A stretch of DNA of 64,000 bases, taken from contig MTMF02000009.1 of NCBI GenBank assembly GCA_002011125.2, positions 1,642,989-1,706,988 of the forward strand, written 5' to 3'. Below, one piece after another: positions 34,110 through 43,409 of the stretch. Positions within the stretch are counted from its first letter, which is position 1; every line of letters starts with the position of its first letter. The translations under genes were made by a program, and so were the position numbers. This DNA is from Candidatus Hydrothermarchaeum profundi (lineage in GTDB: Archaea > Hydrothermarchaeota > Hydrothermarchaeia > Hydrothermarchaeales > Hydrothermarchaeaceae). The notes beneath the pieces are model-generated. The model searched no databases. It saw nothing but the letters and a program-made list of their open reading frames with translations, and was not told where the DNA came from.

Positions 34110-35120
34110 TTATTTCCAAACCCCTTCTATTAGAGTTTTACATTTTGGGCATCTACCCTTCTCTATTTTATTCTCTTCAATAGTAAATCCCCACCTTTTT
34201 ATTAAGATTTCACTACAGTTCGGGCAATAGGTATTCTCGTTTCCATACCCAGGAACATTGCCTTCGTAGACATATTTAAGGCCCACCTCTAACCCAATTT
34301 TTCTTGCCTTTCTTAAACTCTTTAATGGTGTTATAGGAAGGCTCATCAGCTTATATTCGGGATGAAACTGCGTCACATGCCATGGGATATTTTCATCGAC
34401 AGAGACTAAGAATTCTGCTATTCCTCTAATGTGTTCTTCAGAATCATTTAGGGTAGGGATTATCAATGTAGTAACTTCTACCCAGATACCTAACTCCTTA
34501 TAAAGCCTCACATTATTGAGGACCGGCTCAAGTCTAGCACCGCAGATTTCTTTATAGAATTTTTCAGTAAAACCTTTAACATCTATATTAGCAGCGTCAA
34601 GGTAAGGCTTAATTTCCCTAAGTGCATCTTCTCCCGTATAGCCATTCGTAACAAACACATTTTTGATGCCCTCTTTATGTGCGAGTTTTGCAGTATCGTA
34701 GGCATACTCATAAAAAATAGTTGGCTCGGTATAGGTGTAGGCTATACTTTTACAGTTAAATTTTTTTGCTTCTAAAACTATTTCCTCTGGGGATAGAGCT
34801 CTACCATCTATTCTTCGCTCATCTCTAGGCATTTGAGAGATCGAATAGTTCTGGCAATGCATACATCGGAAATTGCACCCTACTGTCGCAAAAGAATATA
34901 TATCAGTTCCTGGGAGAAAATGAAAAAGCGGTTTTTTTTCTATGGGGTCTATATTAGCTGAAATAGCTTTTCCGTATACTAACGAGTAGAGAGTTCCTCC
35001 TATGTTTTCTCGAACAGTACATATTCCCCTCTTACCATCTGCAATGGTACATTTATGATGGCATAAGTAGCATCTAACCCTGCCCTCTGATAACCTCTCG
35101 TAGAACATCGCTTCTTTCAT
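34110..35120 (-). CDS. amrS: AmmeMemoRadiSam-system radical SAM enzyme (AmrS)
   Basis: 336 residues. Conserved N-terminal CYLCHHKCTIADGKRGICTV, then the radical SAM triad CNFRCMHCQNYSISQ (CxxxCxxC) that holds the 4Fe-4S cluster. DVKGFTEKFYKEICGA and the C-terminal CPNC/CPKC zinc-ribbon-like pairs also fit. AmrS proteins are found with AMMECR1 and Memo domains, but neither is adjacent here. The reaction is not established. The CYLCH stretch is part of the family motif, not a heme site. Confidence 0.92.
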   Translation of the reverse strand: MKEAMFYERLSEGRVRCYLCHHKCTIADGKRGICTVRENIGGTLYSLVYGKAISANIDPIEKKPLFHFLPGTDIYSFATVGCNFRCMHCQNYSISQMPRDERRIDGRALSPEEIVLEAKKFNCKSIAYTYTEPTIFYEYAYDTAKLAHKEGIKNVFVTNGYTGEDALREIKPYLDAANIDVKGFTEKFYKEICGARLEPVLNNVRLYKELGIWVEVTTLIIPTLNDSEEHIRGIAEFLVSVDENIPWHVTQFHPEYKLMSLPITPLKSLRKARKIGLEVGLKYVYEGNVPGYGNENTYCPNCSEILIKRWGFTIEENKIEKGRCPKCKTLIEGVWK

Positions 35121-35173
35121 AGCTCATCTATTTTCTGTGTCTTCAACTAGTAAAATTTTTGGGTGTGGACTTT

Positions 35174-36139
35174 TTAAAAGAAGTTGATACTATAAAGAAC
35201 GCCTAGTATAACTAATAGCAGAGCCGCTTCTACCGCTATTTTTAGAGCTATTATTTTGAGAGCTAGTTTCTTTGTGAAAAGAGCTGTTACAGTAGGGAAA
35301 GTGTGCTGAAGGTAAATTCTTGGTAGAGATATGGTGAGTCCTAGTATCAGGGTTACGAGTGCAATATTCTCAGAGAGTACACCGTTAGATACCAATTCTC
35401 CGCATACAGCGAACCCCGCTATTACATTTGCAAATTGCGTAACCATCACAATTGCGCTTTCACCAGGTAATCCTATCGCGCCAGTAATAGGACCGGCTGC
35501 CAGAGAAATTTTATCTAAAACTCCAAAGTATCTTAAAAGCTTAATAACAGATACAGCAACAAGAAAAGTTGGAATTACTCTTTTCAGGATATCCATACTC
35601 TTCAGCAATGCAGTCTTGTAATCGCCTTTTTCCTCGCTCTCGAAGATAGGTTCTATTTGCTGTGGGGGAAACTTCAGCTTCGAGTATATTATCGCTAAAA
35701 AGCTCTGGAAGAAAGAAGAAGTCAATTTTATCAAGAGATATTTGAGTCCCAGTGAAGCCCCCAATAATCCAACTACTAGCGGAATGTAATAGTAAGGTAA
35801 TCTTAAGAATTCGTAGGGAAAAGTTGTCACAAAAGTAGTCACTATCACCTCTTTATCAGAAACCTTTCCTCTACGATAAAACTCGGCCAGTGTCGAGTAT
35901 CCAACCGTAGGGCTTAAAAGCCTCATTAGCGATGAAGTAATAACCTCCTTAGATAGATGGGAAAATTTTATCAGAGGATTGAGAAATCTTACTAAAAGGC
36001 GAGTTAACCCATATTCTGCTATCAAATTAGCTATTATTACTGCCATAGTAAGAGTTGCTACCGTTTTTATGAGATAATTCATTAAAAATTTCTCCGATTT
36101 ATGTTTATTAGAAAAGTTCCTTTTAGGAATTAAACTCAA
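35174..36139 (-). CDS. Gate-domain (nucleoside-recognition/SpmB-like) membrane protein
   Basis: 321 residues, about eight membrane helices in two halves, each with the Gate pattern: TVGYSTLAEFYRRGKVS in the first and GLPGESAIVMVTQFANVIAG in the second. An in-frame ATG at 36082 is an alternative start, as the first 19 residues are polar. Transport substrate unknown. Divergent from the LLM gene at 36177, with a TATA-like element between. Confidence 0.75.
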   Translation of the reverse strand: MSLIPKRNFSNKHKSEKFLMNYLIKTVATLTMAVIIANLIAEYGLTRLLVRFLNPLIKFSHLSKEVITSSLMRLLSPTVGYSTLAEFYRRGKVSDKEVIVTTFVTTFPYEFLRLPYYYIPLVVGLLGASLGLKYLLIKLTSSFFQSFLAIIYSKLKFPPQQIEPIFESEEKGDYKTALLKSMDILKRVIPTFLVAVSVIKLLRYFGVLDKISLAAGPITGAIGLPGESAIVMVTQFANVIAGFAVCGELVSNGVLSENIALVTLILGLTISLPRIYLQHTFPTVTALFTKKLALKIIALKIAVEAALLLVILGVLYSINFF

Positions 36140-36176
36140 TTAAATATTTAACCTAACATCCATATTCCTAATTCTT

Positions 36177-37157
36177 ATGCAGTTGTCTCTAGGAGTTGTA
36201 AGTAGCAACCCTATTCAGAGTTCTATAAAATATGCACAATTGGCGGAAAATAAGGGTTTCAAGAGAATATGGGTAGGAGAGGACATAAGATCGAGAGAGA
36301 TTTTTTCTTATATTTCTATCATCGCTTTAAGAACGAACTTTATAGGGATTGCATCTGGAATCACTAGCCCTTATGTGAGACGTATTGCAGCACTTGCTTC
36401 CTCTGTAGCAGCGGTACAACATCTAAGTCATGGCAGATTTACATTAGGTATCGGTCCAGGGGGAAGGCCTGAAGTCAAGAAGATGCTTGGAAAAGACCAA
36501 GAAAATGTTATTGAAGTCATGAAAGAAACCACAATGCTGATAAGGAGGATTTTGAAGGGAGAAAGCATTTCATATAAGGGCGTACTAGCCTGTCTTTCAG
36601 ATTATCGTTTACAACATCCAGATCTTGGACCGGTCGACATCTATTTCGGGGTGAGAGGTCCTAAGCTGCTTACACTTGCAGGCGAAATAGCTGATGGAGT
36701 GATTTTTTCTGGGCCTTTAAGCTACATGCGCAATAGCATAAGGATAGTTGAAGATTCTGCACGGAAAAAGGGTAGAGAGTTAAATAAAATTGTGAAAGTA
36801 TTGTGGAACGCGTTTTTAATTACACACAATAAGGTGGAATTAAAATCTGCTAAGCCTATTGTCGCCACGATGATTGCGAGTATGCCCCAGGAGATTATAG
36901 AATCTGTAGGAATCGATAAAGAAACTGCTAGTAAAATCCAAAACTTTTTTGAAAAGTCTAGATATGGGGATGCTTACAGCCTAGTAGGTGAGGATATGAT
37001 TAGGGAGTTTATGATTGCAGGAAGTAAATCCGAGGTGGAGGAACAAATCGAAAAATTAAGGCAGATGGGGTTCGAAGAAATAATTTTAGGCCCCCCATAT
37101 GGCGAAGAGCCGCTGAAAATTATCGAATACTTAGGCGATATTTTTGGTGAAAAATAA
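36177..37157 (+). CDS. Luciferase-like (LLM) F420-type oxidoreductase, Mer-like
   Basis: 326 residues with the bacterial luciferase-like TIM barrel seen in F420-dependent methylene-tetrahydromethanopterin reductase. Stretches AENKGFKRIWVGEDI, GRFTLGIGPGG and YFGVRGPKLLTLAGEIADGV are typical. An AT-rich TATA element (TTAAATATTTAA, about 36139-36150) lies about 30 nt before the ATG, so it is leaderless. It overlaps the next, paralogous gene by 1 nt. Whether it is true Mer cannot be told here. Confidence 0.8.
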   Translation: MQLSLGVVSSNPIQSSIKYAQLAENKGFKRIWVGEDIRSREIFSYISIIALRTNFIGIASGITSPYVRRIAALASSVAAVQHLSHGRFTLGIGPGGRPEVKKMLGKDQENVIEVMKETTMLIRRILKGESISYKGVLACLSDYRLQHPDLGPVDIYFGVRGPKLLTLAGEIADGVIFSGPLSYMRNSIRIVEDSARKKGRELNKIVKVLWNAFLITHNKVELKSAKPIVATMIASMPQEIIESVGIDKETASKIQNFFEKSRYGDAYSLVGEDMIREFMIAGSKSEVEEQIEKLRQMGFEEIILGPPYGEEPLKIIEYLGDIFGEK

Positions 37158-38023
37158 TGGAGTATGGGATAAATTTTAACGGAGATGTGATTATAGACAA
37201 GATAACAAAAGCAGCTATTTTGTCAGAAGAAGCAGGCTTCTCACACATATGGGTAGGAGAAACTACCGGATTCTTACATCCCTTCCCACTAATGGCGGCC
37301 TGCTTGGAAAACACCGGGAAAATTGTTGTCGGAGCAGGTATCATCAGCCCATTGAGAAACCGGCCTCATCACATATTGAAAGCTGCATTAACATTTGAAG
37401 AAGTATATGGACCGAGAGTTTCTATTGGGCTAGCCCCTGGAGATCACGAAGGACTTAAAAGAGAGTGCACTACAACTAAAAAAGTTTTAGGAGTCTTAAG
37501 CGACGCGTCTACATACCTTAAAGGAAATTCAGATCTCAAGGTATATATTGGAGCTTCTGGTCCAAAACTCATAAAACTTGCTGGAGAAAAATCCGACGGT
37601 GTATTGCTAAATTATGTTTATCCGGAGTATGTAAAATGGGCTTTGAAATTTTTAAAAAAAGATGTTTACAAGGCAGTCTACGGTCCTTCTCTCCTTCTTC
37701 CCAATTCTAAACTACTAAGTCACTTAAGAGGAGCTGCTGCTGTTGTACTCGCGGGAGGAAACCGAGATTTCTTAGAATCCATGGGGCTCACTGAGTTATC
37801 GGGAGAACTACGGGAGCTTGTGAGAAAAGAGAAATGGAGCGAACTCAAAAAATATGATAAAATACTGTTTGAGCGTTTTACGATCTCTGGAGATGTTTAT
37901 GATTTTCAAGATCGCTTAGAGGAATATAAAAAACTCGGAATAGACCAAGTCATCTTAGCAACTCCCTTTGGAAGAGACATCAAAGGCATACGAGAGATGA
38001 CAAAAGTCATTTCAAGTACTTAA
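37157..38023 (+). CDS. Second LLM F420-type oxidoreductase (short paralogue)
   Basis: 288 residues, paralogous to the preceding gene: EEAGFSHIWVGETTGF, GPRVSIGLAPGDHEG and YIGASGPKLIKLAGEKSDGV align with its barrel motifs. It is about 40 residues shorter, mainly in the insertion region that forms the substrate lid. Its ATG overlaps the previous stop by one base (TAATG), so the two are co-translated and could form a heteromeric enzyme. Confidence 0.8.
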   Translation: MEYGINFNGDVIIDKITKAAILSEEAGFSHIWVGETTGFLHPFPLMAACLENTGKIVVGAGIISPLRNRPHHILKAALTFEEVYGPRVSIGLAPGDHEGLKRECTTTKKVLGVLSDASTYLKGNSDLKVYIGASGPKLIKLAGEKSDGVLLNYVYPEYVKWALKFLKKDVYKAVYGPSLLLPNSKLLSHLRGAAAVVLAGGNRDFLESMGLTELSGELRELVRKEKWSELKKYDKILFERFTISGDVYDFQDRLEEYKKLGIDQVILATPFGRDIKGIREMTKVISST

Positions 38024-38027
38024 TGAC

Positions 38028-39296
38028 TCAAATTTTCTCCGCGAAATATATGTTTTTGTTGTCCATTCCAAGTTCAACAAACATCCCGGTTTTAAGAACT
38101 TTATGAGAATTTTCTATAGGAGCAACCCGCTTTCCAGGTCCGATAATTGAATCTTTTAGAATCGTGACCCCCCCACCGATAACAGGCACTCTTTCAGAAG
38201 GTTTTCCTACAATTTCAACCTCTAGGTCTGCGTCTATTACTGTTCCATCTTCTATTGTGGCAAATCTCCCTATCACGCTTTTGTTTATTTTTACATTTTT
38301 TCCTATATTCGTGAAACTCATTACTACAGAATCCCTAATGACACTACCATCTCCAATTTGGCATGTATGGCCAACGCAAGAGTTCTCTATTTTCACATCT
38401 TTCCCTATCCAACAATGCCGCCCCACCATAGTGTTATCCCCAATGTAAACATCTCTGAGTTGATTATTTCTTTCTACAGTTGACGGATGTATCCATTGTT
38501 TATCCCTATATCGATGAAGGAGAGATATTTGTTTTACCTCGCCCCTTAATATATCAAGAGATGTTTCCAAGAAGCTTCCGGGAGTTCCAACATCGGCCCA
38601 ATATCCGTCCATTAGGTATCCACAGGTGACATAACCATTTTCTACGAGGTAAGGTATGACATCATGCCCTATATCTTTTACCTTGCTCCCCATTTCTCTA
38701 AAGACCTTCCGTATTCTTGGAGAAAAAACATACAGGCCTGTATTTATTAGCTTAGAGGGCTCTGTATCTGGAGATGGTTTTTCTATAAATCTTTTTATCA
38801 TGTTCCCCTCTAGTTCAGCGACCCCAAAGTGACTTACATCTCCTTCTATTCTCTTTAAACCTATCGTTAAAACTGCTTCCGTTTCTCTATGCTGTTTCAT
38901 GATATTCTCTAGGTCTATCTCCATTATGTTATCACCGCCTATCACCAGAACATCTTTTTCTATATCATAGTACTCCATACAGTATCTCACTGCATCACCA
39001 CTGCCTCTATCCTGGTAGTTAGGCTGGTACCTGATTTCCTCTCTAGGCTCTACGCCGAGTTCTTTAAAAAAGCCTATGCCCTCCTTAAAGTATTTATTTA
39101 GCTGCTCAGAATTCTCATACCCTTTACTAGCGATCACAATTTCTCTACAGCCTTGGGTAATAAGAGGTGCTAATGCTCTCGCTAGCGTCGCTTTATTACA
39201 CATATCAAGTATAGCTTTTGCTATATTAAGGGTCAGAGGATATAATCTAGTACCTTTCCCCCCAACGGTTGCTATAACTACAGGAAATTCTCTCAA
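38028..39296 (-). CDS. Sugar-phosphate nucleotidyltransferase with left-handed beta-helix
   Basis: 422 residues: an N-terminal nucleotidyltransferase domain (ATVGGKGTRLYPLTLNIAKA at the start, replacing the usual PKP by IAKA; VLVIGGDNIMEIDLENIMK; SRWA-like metal motifs not obvious) and a C-terminal hexapeptide left-handed beta-helix (from about residue 275, repeated I-G-x-x-V units). Probably makes an NDP-sugar. It follows the riboflavin genes by 21 nt on the same strand. Confidence 0.85.
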   Translation of the reverse strand: MREFPVVIATVGGKGTRLYPLTLNIAKAILDMCNKATLARALAPLITQGCREIVIASKGYENSEQLNKYFKEGIGFFKELGVEPREEIRYQPNYQDRGSGDAVRYCMEYYDIEKDVLVIGGDNIMEIDLENIMKQHRETEAVLTIGLKRIEGDVSHFGVAELEGNMIKRFIEKPSPDTEPSKLINTGLYVFSPRIRKVFREMGSKVKDIGHDVIPYLVENGYVTCGYLMDGYWADVGTPGSFLETSLDILRGEVKQISLLHRYRDKQWIHPSTVERNNQLRDVYIGDNTMVGRHCWIGKDVKIENSCVGHTCQIGDGSVIRDSVVMSFTNIGKNVKINKSVIGRFATIEDGTVIDADLEVEIVGKPSERVPVIGGGVTILKDSIIGPGKRVAPIENSHKVLKTGMFVELGMDNKNIYFAEKI

Positions 39297-39317
39297 TCCA
39301 GTTTCTCCTAGGAAATT

Positions 39318-40004
39318 TTATCTGCCTATATTTTTCCTATAGTATTCTACTATATCCCTCCCCTCTAAAAAAGTAATTCCTCTTTCCTGTGCATAACGTA
39401 AAGCTTCTTTATAATCTAACGAATTACCATCGTCTCCCATCATCTCACATATAGTAGCTACAGGCGTAAGCCCAGCCATTTGCATGAGGGCTACACTGAG
39501 TTCTGTATGGCCTCTCCTGTCTTCTAATAAGCCTTCTGATGCCCTTAATAAGGTAACATGCCCAGGAGACCTAAAATTCTTTCCAAACTCGTCTTCTTTA
39601 TATCCGTTAAGCAGTTTATCTGCAAGATTTGCTAACTCGCGTATAGTTAAAGCTCTATCGTTATCTGTGATGCCTGTAAAGGTCCTTCTATGGTTAACCG
39701 TGATTGAAAAAGACGATTTCTCGTCGTAAGGTATATCGTTAGCTTCGAGATATTTAAATACCCTATATTTCCTACTAGCATATTTCCAAACATCTACTAT
39801 GAAAGGAATACCAAGTTTATCTGCTATAAGAGGATGCAAAGCTACGCAGATCAATCCTCCACCATCCTTTCTCATAATTCTAATATGTTCTGGCCTAATA
39901 AACCGACTTGCTATCACGAAGTCTGTTTCTTCTTCCCGTCCATCTCCATCGTAAACCAGTATTAGCCTACCAGCCTTTAGCTCTCTGAGAGCCTTTTCTA
40001 TCAT
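39318..40004 (-). CDS. ribB: 3,4-dihydroxy-2-butanone 4-phosphate synthase
   Basis: 228 residues. Opening [19 protein letters not shown] is the DHBP synthase catalytic loop with acidic metal ligands. [16 protein letters not shown] and [20 protein letters not shown] are the other signatures, and [15 protein letters not shown] completes the active site. It makes the four-carbon precursor of riboflavin. It overlaps ribK by 4 nt. An archaeal stand-alone ribB, without ribA fusion. Confidence 0.95.
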   Translation of the reverse strand: MIEKALRELKAGRLILVYDGDGREEETDFVIASRFIRPEHIRIMRKDGGGLICVALHPLIADKLGIPFIVDVWKYASRKYRVFKYLEANDIPYDEKSSFSITVNHRRTFTGITDNDRALTIRELANLADKLLNGYKEDEFGKNFRSPGHVTLLRASEGLLEDRRGHTELSVALMQMAGLTPVATICEMMGDDGNSLDYKEALRYAQERGITFLEGRDIVEYYRKNIGR

Positions 40005-40669
40005 ACTTCCACCTTCACGCTTACTATATCTCCATCTTTAAGATTAAGGGCTTCTCTAATCTTCTTTGGAGAGATAATCTCAAGTTTATCGAAACCGTGA
40101 TGCGTCCGGTCAGGTATTACTATTGCAGCTTCTAATTCATCTACCCTAGCCCGAAAGCACTTAACCGGACCAAAAGTCCTATCTCCTTGCTTAAACCCCT
40201 GAATCCTGATTCCCCCAAGTTTCTGTAAAGTCTGCCTAATTCTCCTGTCATCTTCGGTTTTAAGCTTGATATTTAGAGTTCCAGGAAAAGGCTCAAAACC
40301 AAGTTTACTTTTAAATTGATCTACATATCCCTTAATTTTCATATAATAACTTCCTTCCCCAAGTCCCGAAACCACCTCCCCGTTTATTATATAAGTGCAA
40401 GGCTCATGCTCTTGTAAAATCTTATCTAACTCTTGGTGCACAGTTCTTAGTACCTCTATCCCTCGAGAAGTTAACTTAATCCTTTGTCCTCTAGGCAGTA
40501 CTTCCCGGACTATATATTCCTCCCTCTCTAGATCCCTAATTTTTCGTGATGCTGTTTGCTGTGAAGAACCAAGGGCATCCGCTAATCTACTCGAGGATAT
40601 CTCAGTCATTTTACTAGCGCATCCCATCCTCGCCAATGCTATGAGATCTAGAATATTCAATATAATCAA
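40001..40669 (-). CDS. ribK: CTP-dependent riboflavin kinase with N-terminal HTH
   Basis: 222 residues: an N-terminal winged helix (about 1-85, [20 protein letters not shown]) joined to the archaeal CTP-dependent riboflavin kinase domain ([16 protein letters not shown], then [12 protein letters not shown] and [19 protein letters not shown]). It makes FMN, and the HTH may tie expression to flavin level, as proposed for this fusion. First gene of the ribK-ribB operon. Confidence 0.93.
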   Translation of the reverse strand: MIILNILDLIALARMGCASKMTEISSSRLADALGSSQQTASRKIRDLEREEYIVREVLPRGQRIKLTSRGIEVLRTVHQELDKILQEHEPCTYIINGEVVSGLGEGSYYMKIKGYVDQFKSKLGFEPFPGTLNIKLKTEDDRRIRQTLQKLGGIRIQGFKQGDRTFGPVKCFRARVDELEAAIVIPDRTHHGFDKLEIISPKKIREALNLKDGDIVSVKVEV

Positions 40670-40769
40670 CTCATTTTTGGGTTGCTAATCAATTTTGAGA
40701 AAGAGTATATTAACCTTATGTATAAAATTTGTACTTTGAATCAATCAAAAGGCACAATACATCTCTTTC

Positions 40770-41387
40770 TTATAGTTTCTTGTTTGCTAAGAGATGAGCT
40801 AGTCTTATTGGCTCTGGAAGTTTATAATCCCGAATGCAACTTATAGTTAATTTAAGAGCTGAATCAAGTGAAATTTTGTGGCCGGGACTAATATAAATTG
40901 GCCTAACTCCTTTTTTTGGTTTAAATGCATAGCCAACTTTGTTTTTTTGATAAATTATTGGAATAGGCTTCCTTACCTTTATTTCTCCTAGGACTTCCCC
41001 ACACAATAGTTTCTTAGCTACGCCTATAGTAGGAACATTCATCTCGACTCCAACATGAGAGGCAATTCCCATCCCTCTTGGATGAGCTATTCCATGACCG
41101 TCCACCATAAGAATATCGAAATCAATATCCGATAATGCTTCTATAATAGGATATGCTTCTCGGAAGGCAAGAAAAGTTGGGATATAAGGGAATCTTATAT
41201 CTACCTCAGTTACCTTCTTTTCAACTATTTTCAATGAACTAAATTCCAGTACGACAACACCGCATAATGCGGTTCTCCCCCTATATGCTAGATCAGCTCC
41301 TGCAATTAGTTCTTTGTTAAACTCATCTTTTAAAATTACTCTTTTAGCGAGAGCTTGTTGAATTGAGATAAGTCTTTTTTTATCCAT
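40770..41387 (-). CDS. nfi: Endonuclease V
   Basis: 205 residues. The active-site set is present: LIAGADLAYRG near residue 28 (catalytic Asp), FPYIPTFLAFREAYPIIEAL, MVDGHGIAHPRGMGIASHVG and GVAKKLLCG. It cleaves DNA (or RNA) next to deaminated inosine. It is downstream of a PRC-barrel gene on the same strand (51 nt). Confidence 0.94.
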   Translation of the reverse strand: MDKKRLISIQQALAKRVILKDEFNKELIAGADLAYRGRTALCGVVVLEFSSLKIVEKKVTEVDIRFPYIPTFLAFREAYPIIEALSDIDFDILMVDGHGIAHPRGMGIASHVGVEMNVPTIGVAKKLLCGEVLGEIKVRKPIPIIYQKNKVGYAFKPKKGVRPIYISPGHKISLDSALKLTISCIRDYKLPEPIRLAHLLANKKL

Positions 41388-41438
41388 TATAAAATAAAGT
41401 TTAAGAGGTATTTATTTGAGAAACTATTTTTACTAAAA

Positions 41439-41702
41439 TCAAGATTTTTTAGGAGGCTCATAGATGAGGTCTCTTAAAAGAACGATATCTCCTATAGACT
41501 TTATTGCCTTATAGGGTACTATTACTCCTTTTTTCCCTTCGGCACCTATCTTCTTGGAGAAATCGCTATCAAGCTTTGATAATATGATGCCCAGAACTTT
41601 TCCCGTTTCCGGATCTATAGAAACATCTTCCAATACGCCTACATGTTTGCCTCCTTCCGTGAATACTTCCAATCCGCTCATCTTGGTAAGTCGAGAAACC
41701 AT
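41439..41702 (-). CDS. PRC-barrel domain protein
   Basis: 87 residues, one PRC barrel: GLEVFTEGGKHVGVLEDVSI and VLGIILSKL, ending in GDIVLLRDLI. Stand-alone PRC barrels are common in Archaea and are thought to bind other proteins or RNA in ribosome or RNA processing contexts. It precedes nfi. Confidence 0.85.
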   Translation of the reverse strand: MVSRLTKMSGLEVFTEGGKHVGVLEDVSIDPETGKVLGIILSKLDSDFSKKIGAEGKKGVIVPYKAIKSIGDIVLLRDLIYEPPKKS

Positions 41703-41859
41703 ATAATCACCTTTTGATTATAATTGAACTCCTCATTATAAAGGTTTTGTTATTAAAGCGATATTTTGATTGGGAGTACAGAAACAACTTTAAATATATT
41801 TCTCACCATTTCAAAAGACTACAGGAAATTTTAAAGTATTAATTAACAAATTTTAGAAT

Positions 41860-42525
41860 ATGACCACAAAAAAAGAAATAAGCCATATTAAAAACATTTC
41901 ACCCAGATTAAACGATAGGAAGGCTATCACGCTAATTAGCCTTATGAAAAATGGGAGAATTTCGGACACGGAACTAATGGTGCACCTCGGATTAAAAAGT
42001 GCAAATTCGGCTTCGTACTATAGGAAAGATTTAGAAAAACAGGGAATAATTGAGGGATATACTACCTCAGTAAATTGGACAAAGATAGGATACCCTACGG
42101 ACTTTGTTATTTTAATAGAAGGGGGAAGTATGGAAGCGAATTTCAATATAGAGAAGGAGATAATAACATCTCTAGAAGATTACGCCAAGAAAAAAGGAGA
42201 TATTCTTATCTTGCCGAGCGGCAATGGTAGAGTCCTGATCAAAAATATAACTACCTGTTTCGGAGAAAGACCCATGACAATAATTCAGGGCCATGCCTCA
42301 TCAGAGCACGATGCCCTAATATACTTCAGATATTATGTTGCGGAGAAATTCCAAAATGCAAAAACAACTTTCTTGCTGGTGAAGGGTAAAAGTATAGATA
42401 ACCATTTTATCAAAAAGGATTACATAAATTTCATGAAAGGCTCCTTTACTGAAGAGGATACCCTAGAATTGCCCGAGGAGTTCAAAAAACATTTTCCATC
42501 ATTAGCAGCAAAACCAAAGAAATAG
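41860..42525 (+). CDS. Lrp/AsnC-like winged-helix regulator with long C-terminal domain
   Basis: 221 residues. The N-terminal HTH (about 18-65, NDRKAITLISLMKNGRISDT, then GLKSANSASYYRKDLEKQGI) is Lrp-like. The following domain starts like an RAM/AsnC domain (YPTDFVILIEGG) but continues well past its usual length, with an AEKF-type helix, a Lys-rich region and a charged tail. A TATA box lies near 41790. It ends back to back with the KaiC-like gene (stop codons adjacent), so the two are convergent neighbours. Confidence 0.7.
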   Translation: MTTKKEISHIKNISPRLNDRKAITLISLMKNGRISDTELMVHLGLKSANSASYYRKDLEKQGIIEGYTTSVNWTKIGYPTDFVILIEGGSMEANFNIEKEIITSLEDYAKKKGDILILPSGNGRVLIKNITTCFGERPMTIIQGHASSEHDALIYFRYYVAEKFQNAKTTFLLVKGKSIDNHFIKKDYINFMKGSFTEEDTLELPEEFKKHFPSLAAKPKK

Positions 42526-43290
42526 TTACTCCAACTCTAATTCTTCTCTTCCAAAAACCCTAAATCTTCCATTTGAATACAAAATAGGGAAATATTGCGT
42601 ATCATGATTTGTGCTCCTCATTTTCACTATACCGATATATCTTTCAAGAGCACTAAGCACATCCCCTCTCTTTTGGAAATCTAAATGTATTATTCCATCA
42701 GCTAGGAAATCCTCCACTCCATACTGGCTATATACCGGTCTCTCTGGAGACATTTCAGATATCAAAAAACAGGTTATCCCTGTGGTTTTCAAATCCTTAA
42801 AAAGGTAGTAGAGTTCCCTTCTTGGATCTCTAATAGTTGTTAAAGAGTAAAGAGCGTTAAGGGAATCTATAACCAATAAGTCATATTCCTGTCCTTTTTT
42901 AGCTTCCTCAATATATCCCCTAATCAACCGTATCCAATTGTCCCCGTATTTCTTTTCCATAGCTGCTTGAACCTTCCTAAAATCTACTAGCAGGATATTT
43001 CTGTGATCAGACATTCCGAGTCTCCTCATCTGTTGCATAAGACTCTCTATCTCCTGTTCTAGGGTTATATAGACGGACTTTAGATCTTCATTAACTGCAT
43101 TATTGTAAAGGATACTATATGCAAGAGAAGATTTCATAGTGCCTGCAGTGCCGCAGATTAACGTAATACTCCCCTTTGGAATTCCTCCTTCGATATGTCT
43201 GTCTAAACCTTCAACATAAGTTCTTATTCTAGGCACATCCATATTATCACGTAAGATTTTTTTTACTTGAAGAATTAAATAGTTTTCCAC
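42526..43290 (-). CDS. KaiC/RAD55-like RecA-fold ATPase with GTMKSS loop
   Basis: 254 residues, single RecA-type domain. The P-loop reads CGTAGTMKSSLAYS, with Met where the canonical second Gly of GxxxxGK[ST] stands. The same GTMKSS form is known in an archaeal RAD55-like subfamily. Other motifs: SVYITLEQEIESLMQQMRRL, YDLLVIDSLNALY (Walker B), and FLISEMSPERP. It is of the KaiC-like sensor ATPase class in archaea; its partner is unknown. Contrast the degenerate KaiC-like domain fused to the membrane protein at 46410. Confidence 0.85.
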   Translation of the reverse strand: MENYLILQVKKILRDNMDVPRIRTYVEGLDRHIEGGIPKGSITLICGTAGTMKSSLAYSILYNNAVNEDLKSVYITLEQEIESLMQQMRRLGMSDHRNILLVDFRKVQAAMEKKYGDNWIRLIRGYIEEAKKGQEYDLLVIDSLNALYSLTTIRDPRRELYYLFKDLKTTGITCFLISEMSPERPVYSQYGVEDFLADGIIHLDFQKRGDVLSALERYIGIVKMRSTNHDTQYFPILYSNGRFRVFGREELELE

Positions 43291-43409
43291 AAGTAAAAAC
43301 GGTTTGGCACCGATGTTAATATCAAACAGCTACCAAAAGACTACTTCCGTATACCTAATACAACAAGAAATGACTCAAGAAATAATTAAATATTCAATAG
43401 GTTTAGTGA

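Noticed and set aside
34110-35120. CYLCH near the N-terminus looks like a CxxCH heme c site, tempting because of the ccm operon.
   Set aside because: It is part of the conserved AmrS N-terminus, the protein has no export signal, and the radical SAM motif makes it a cytoplasmic enzyme.
38164-38448. A plus-strand frame of 94 codons.
   Set aside because: It is the complement of the beta-helix part of the nucleotidyltransferase, which is well supported on the minus strand.
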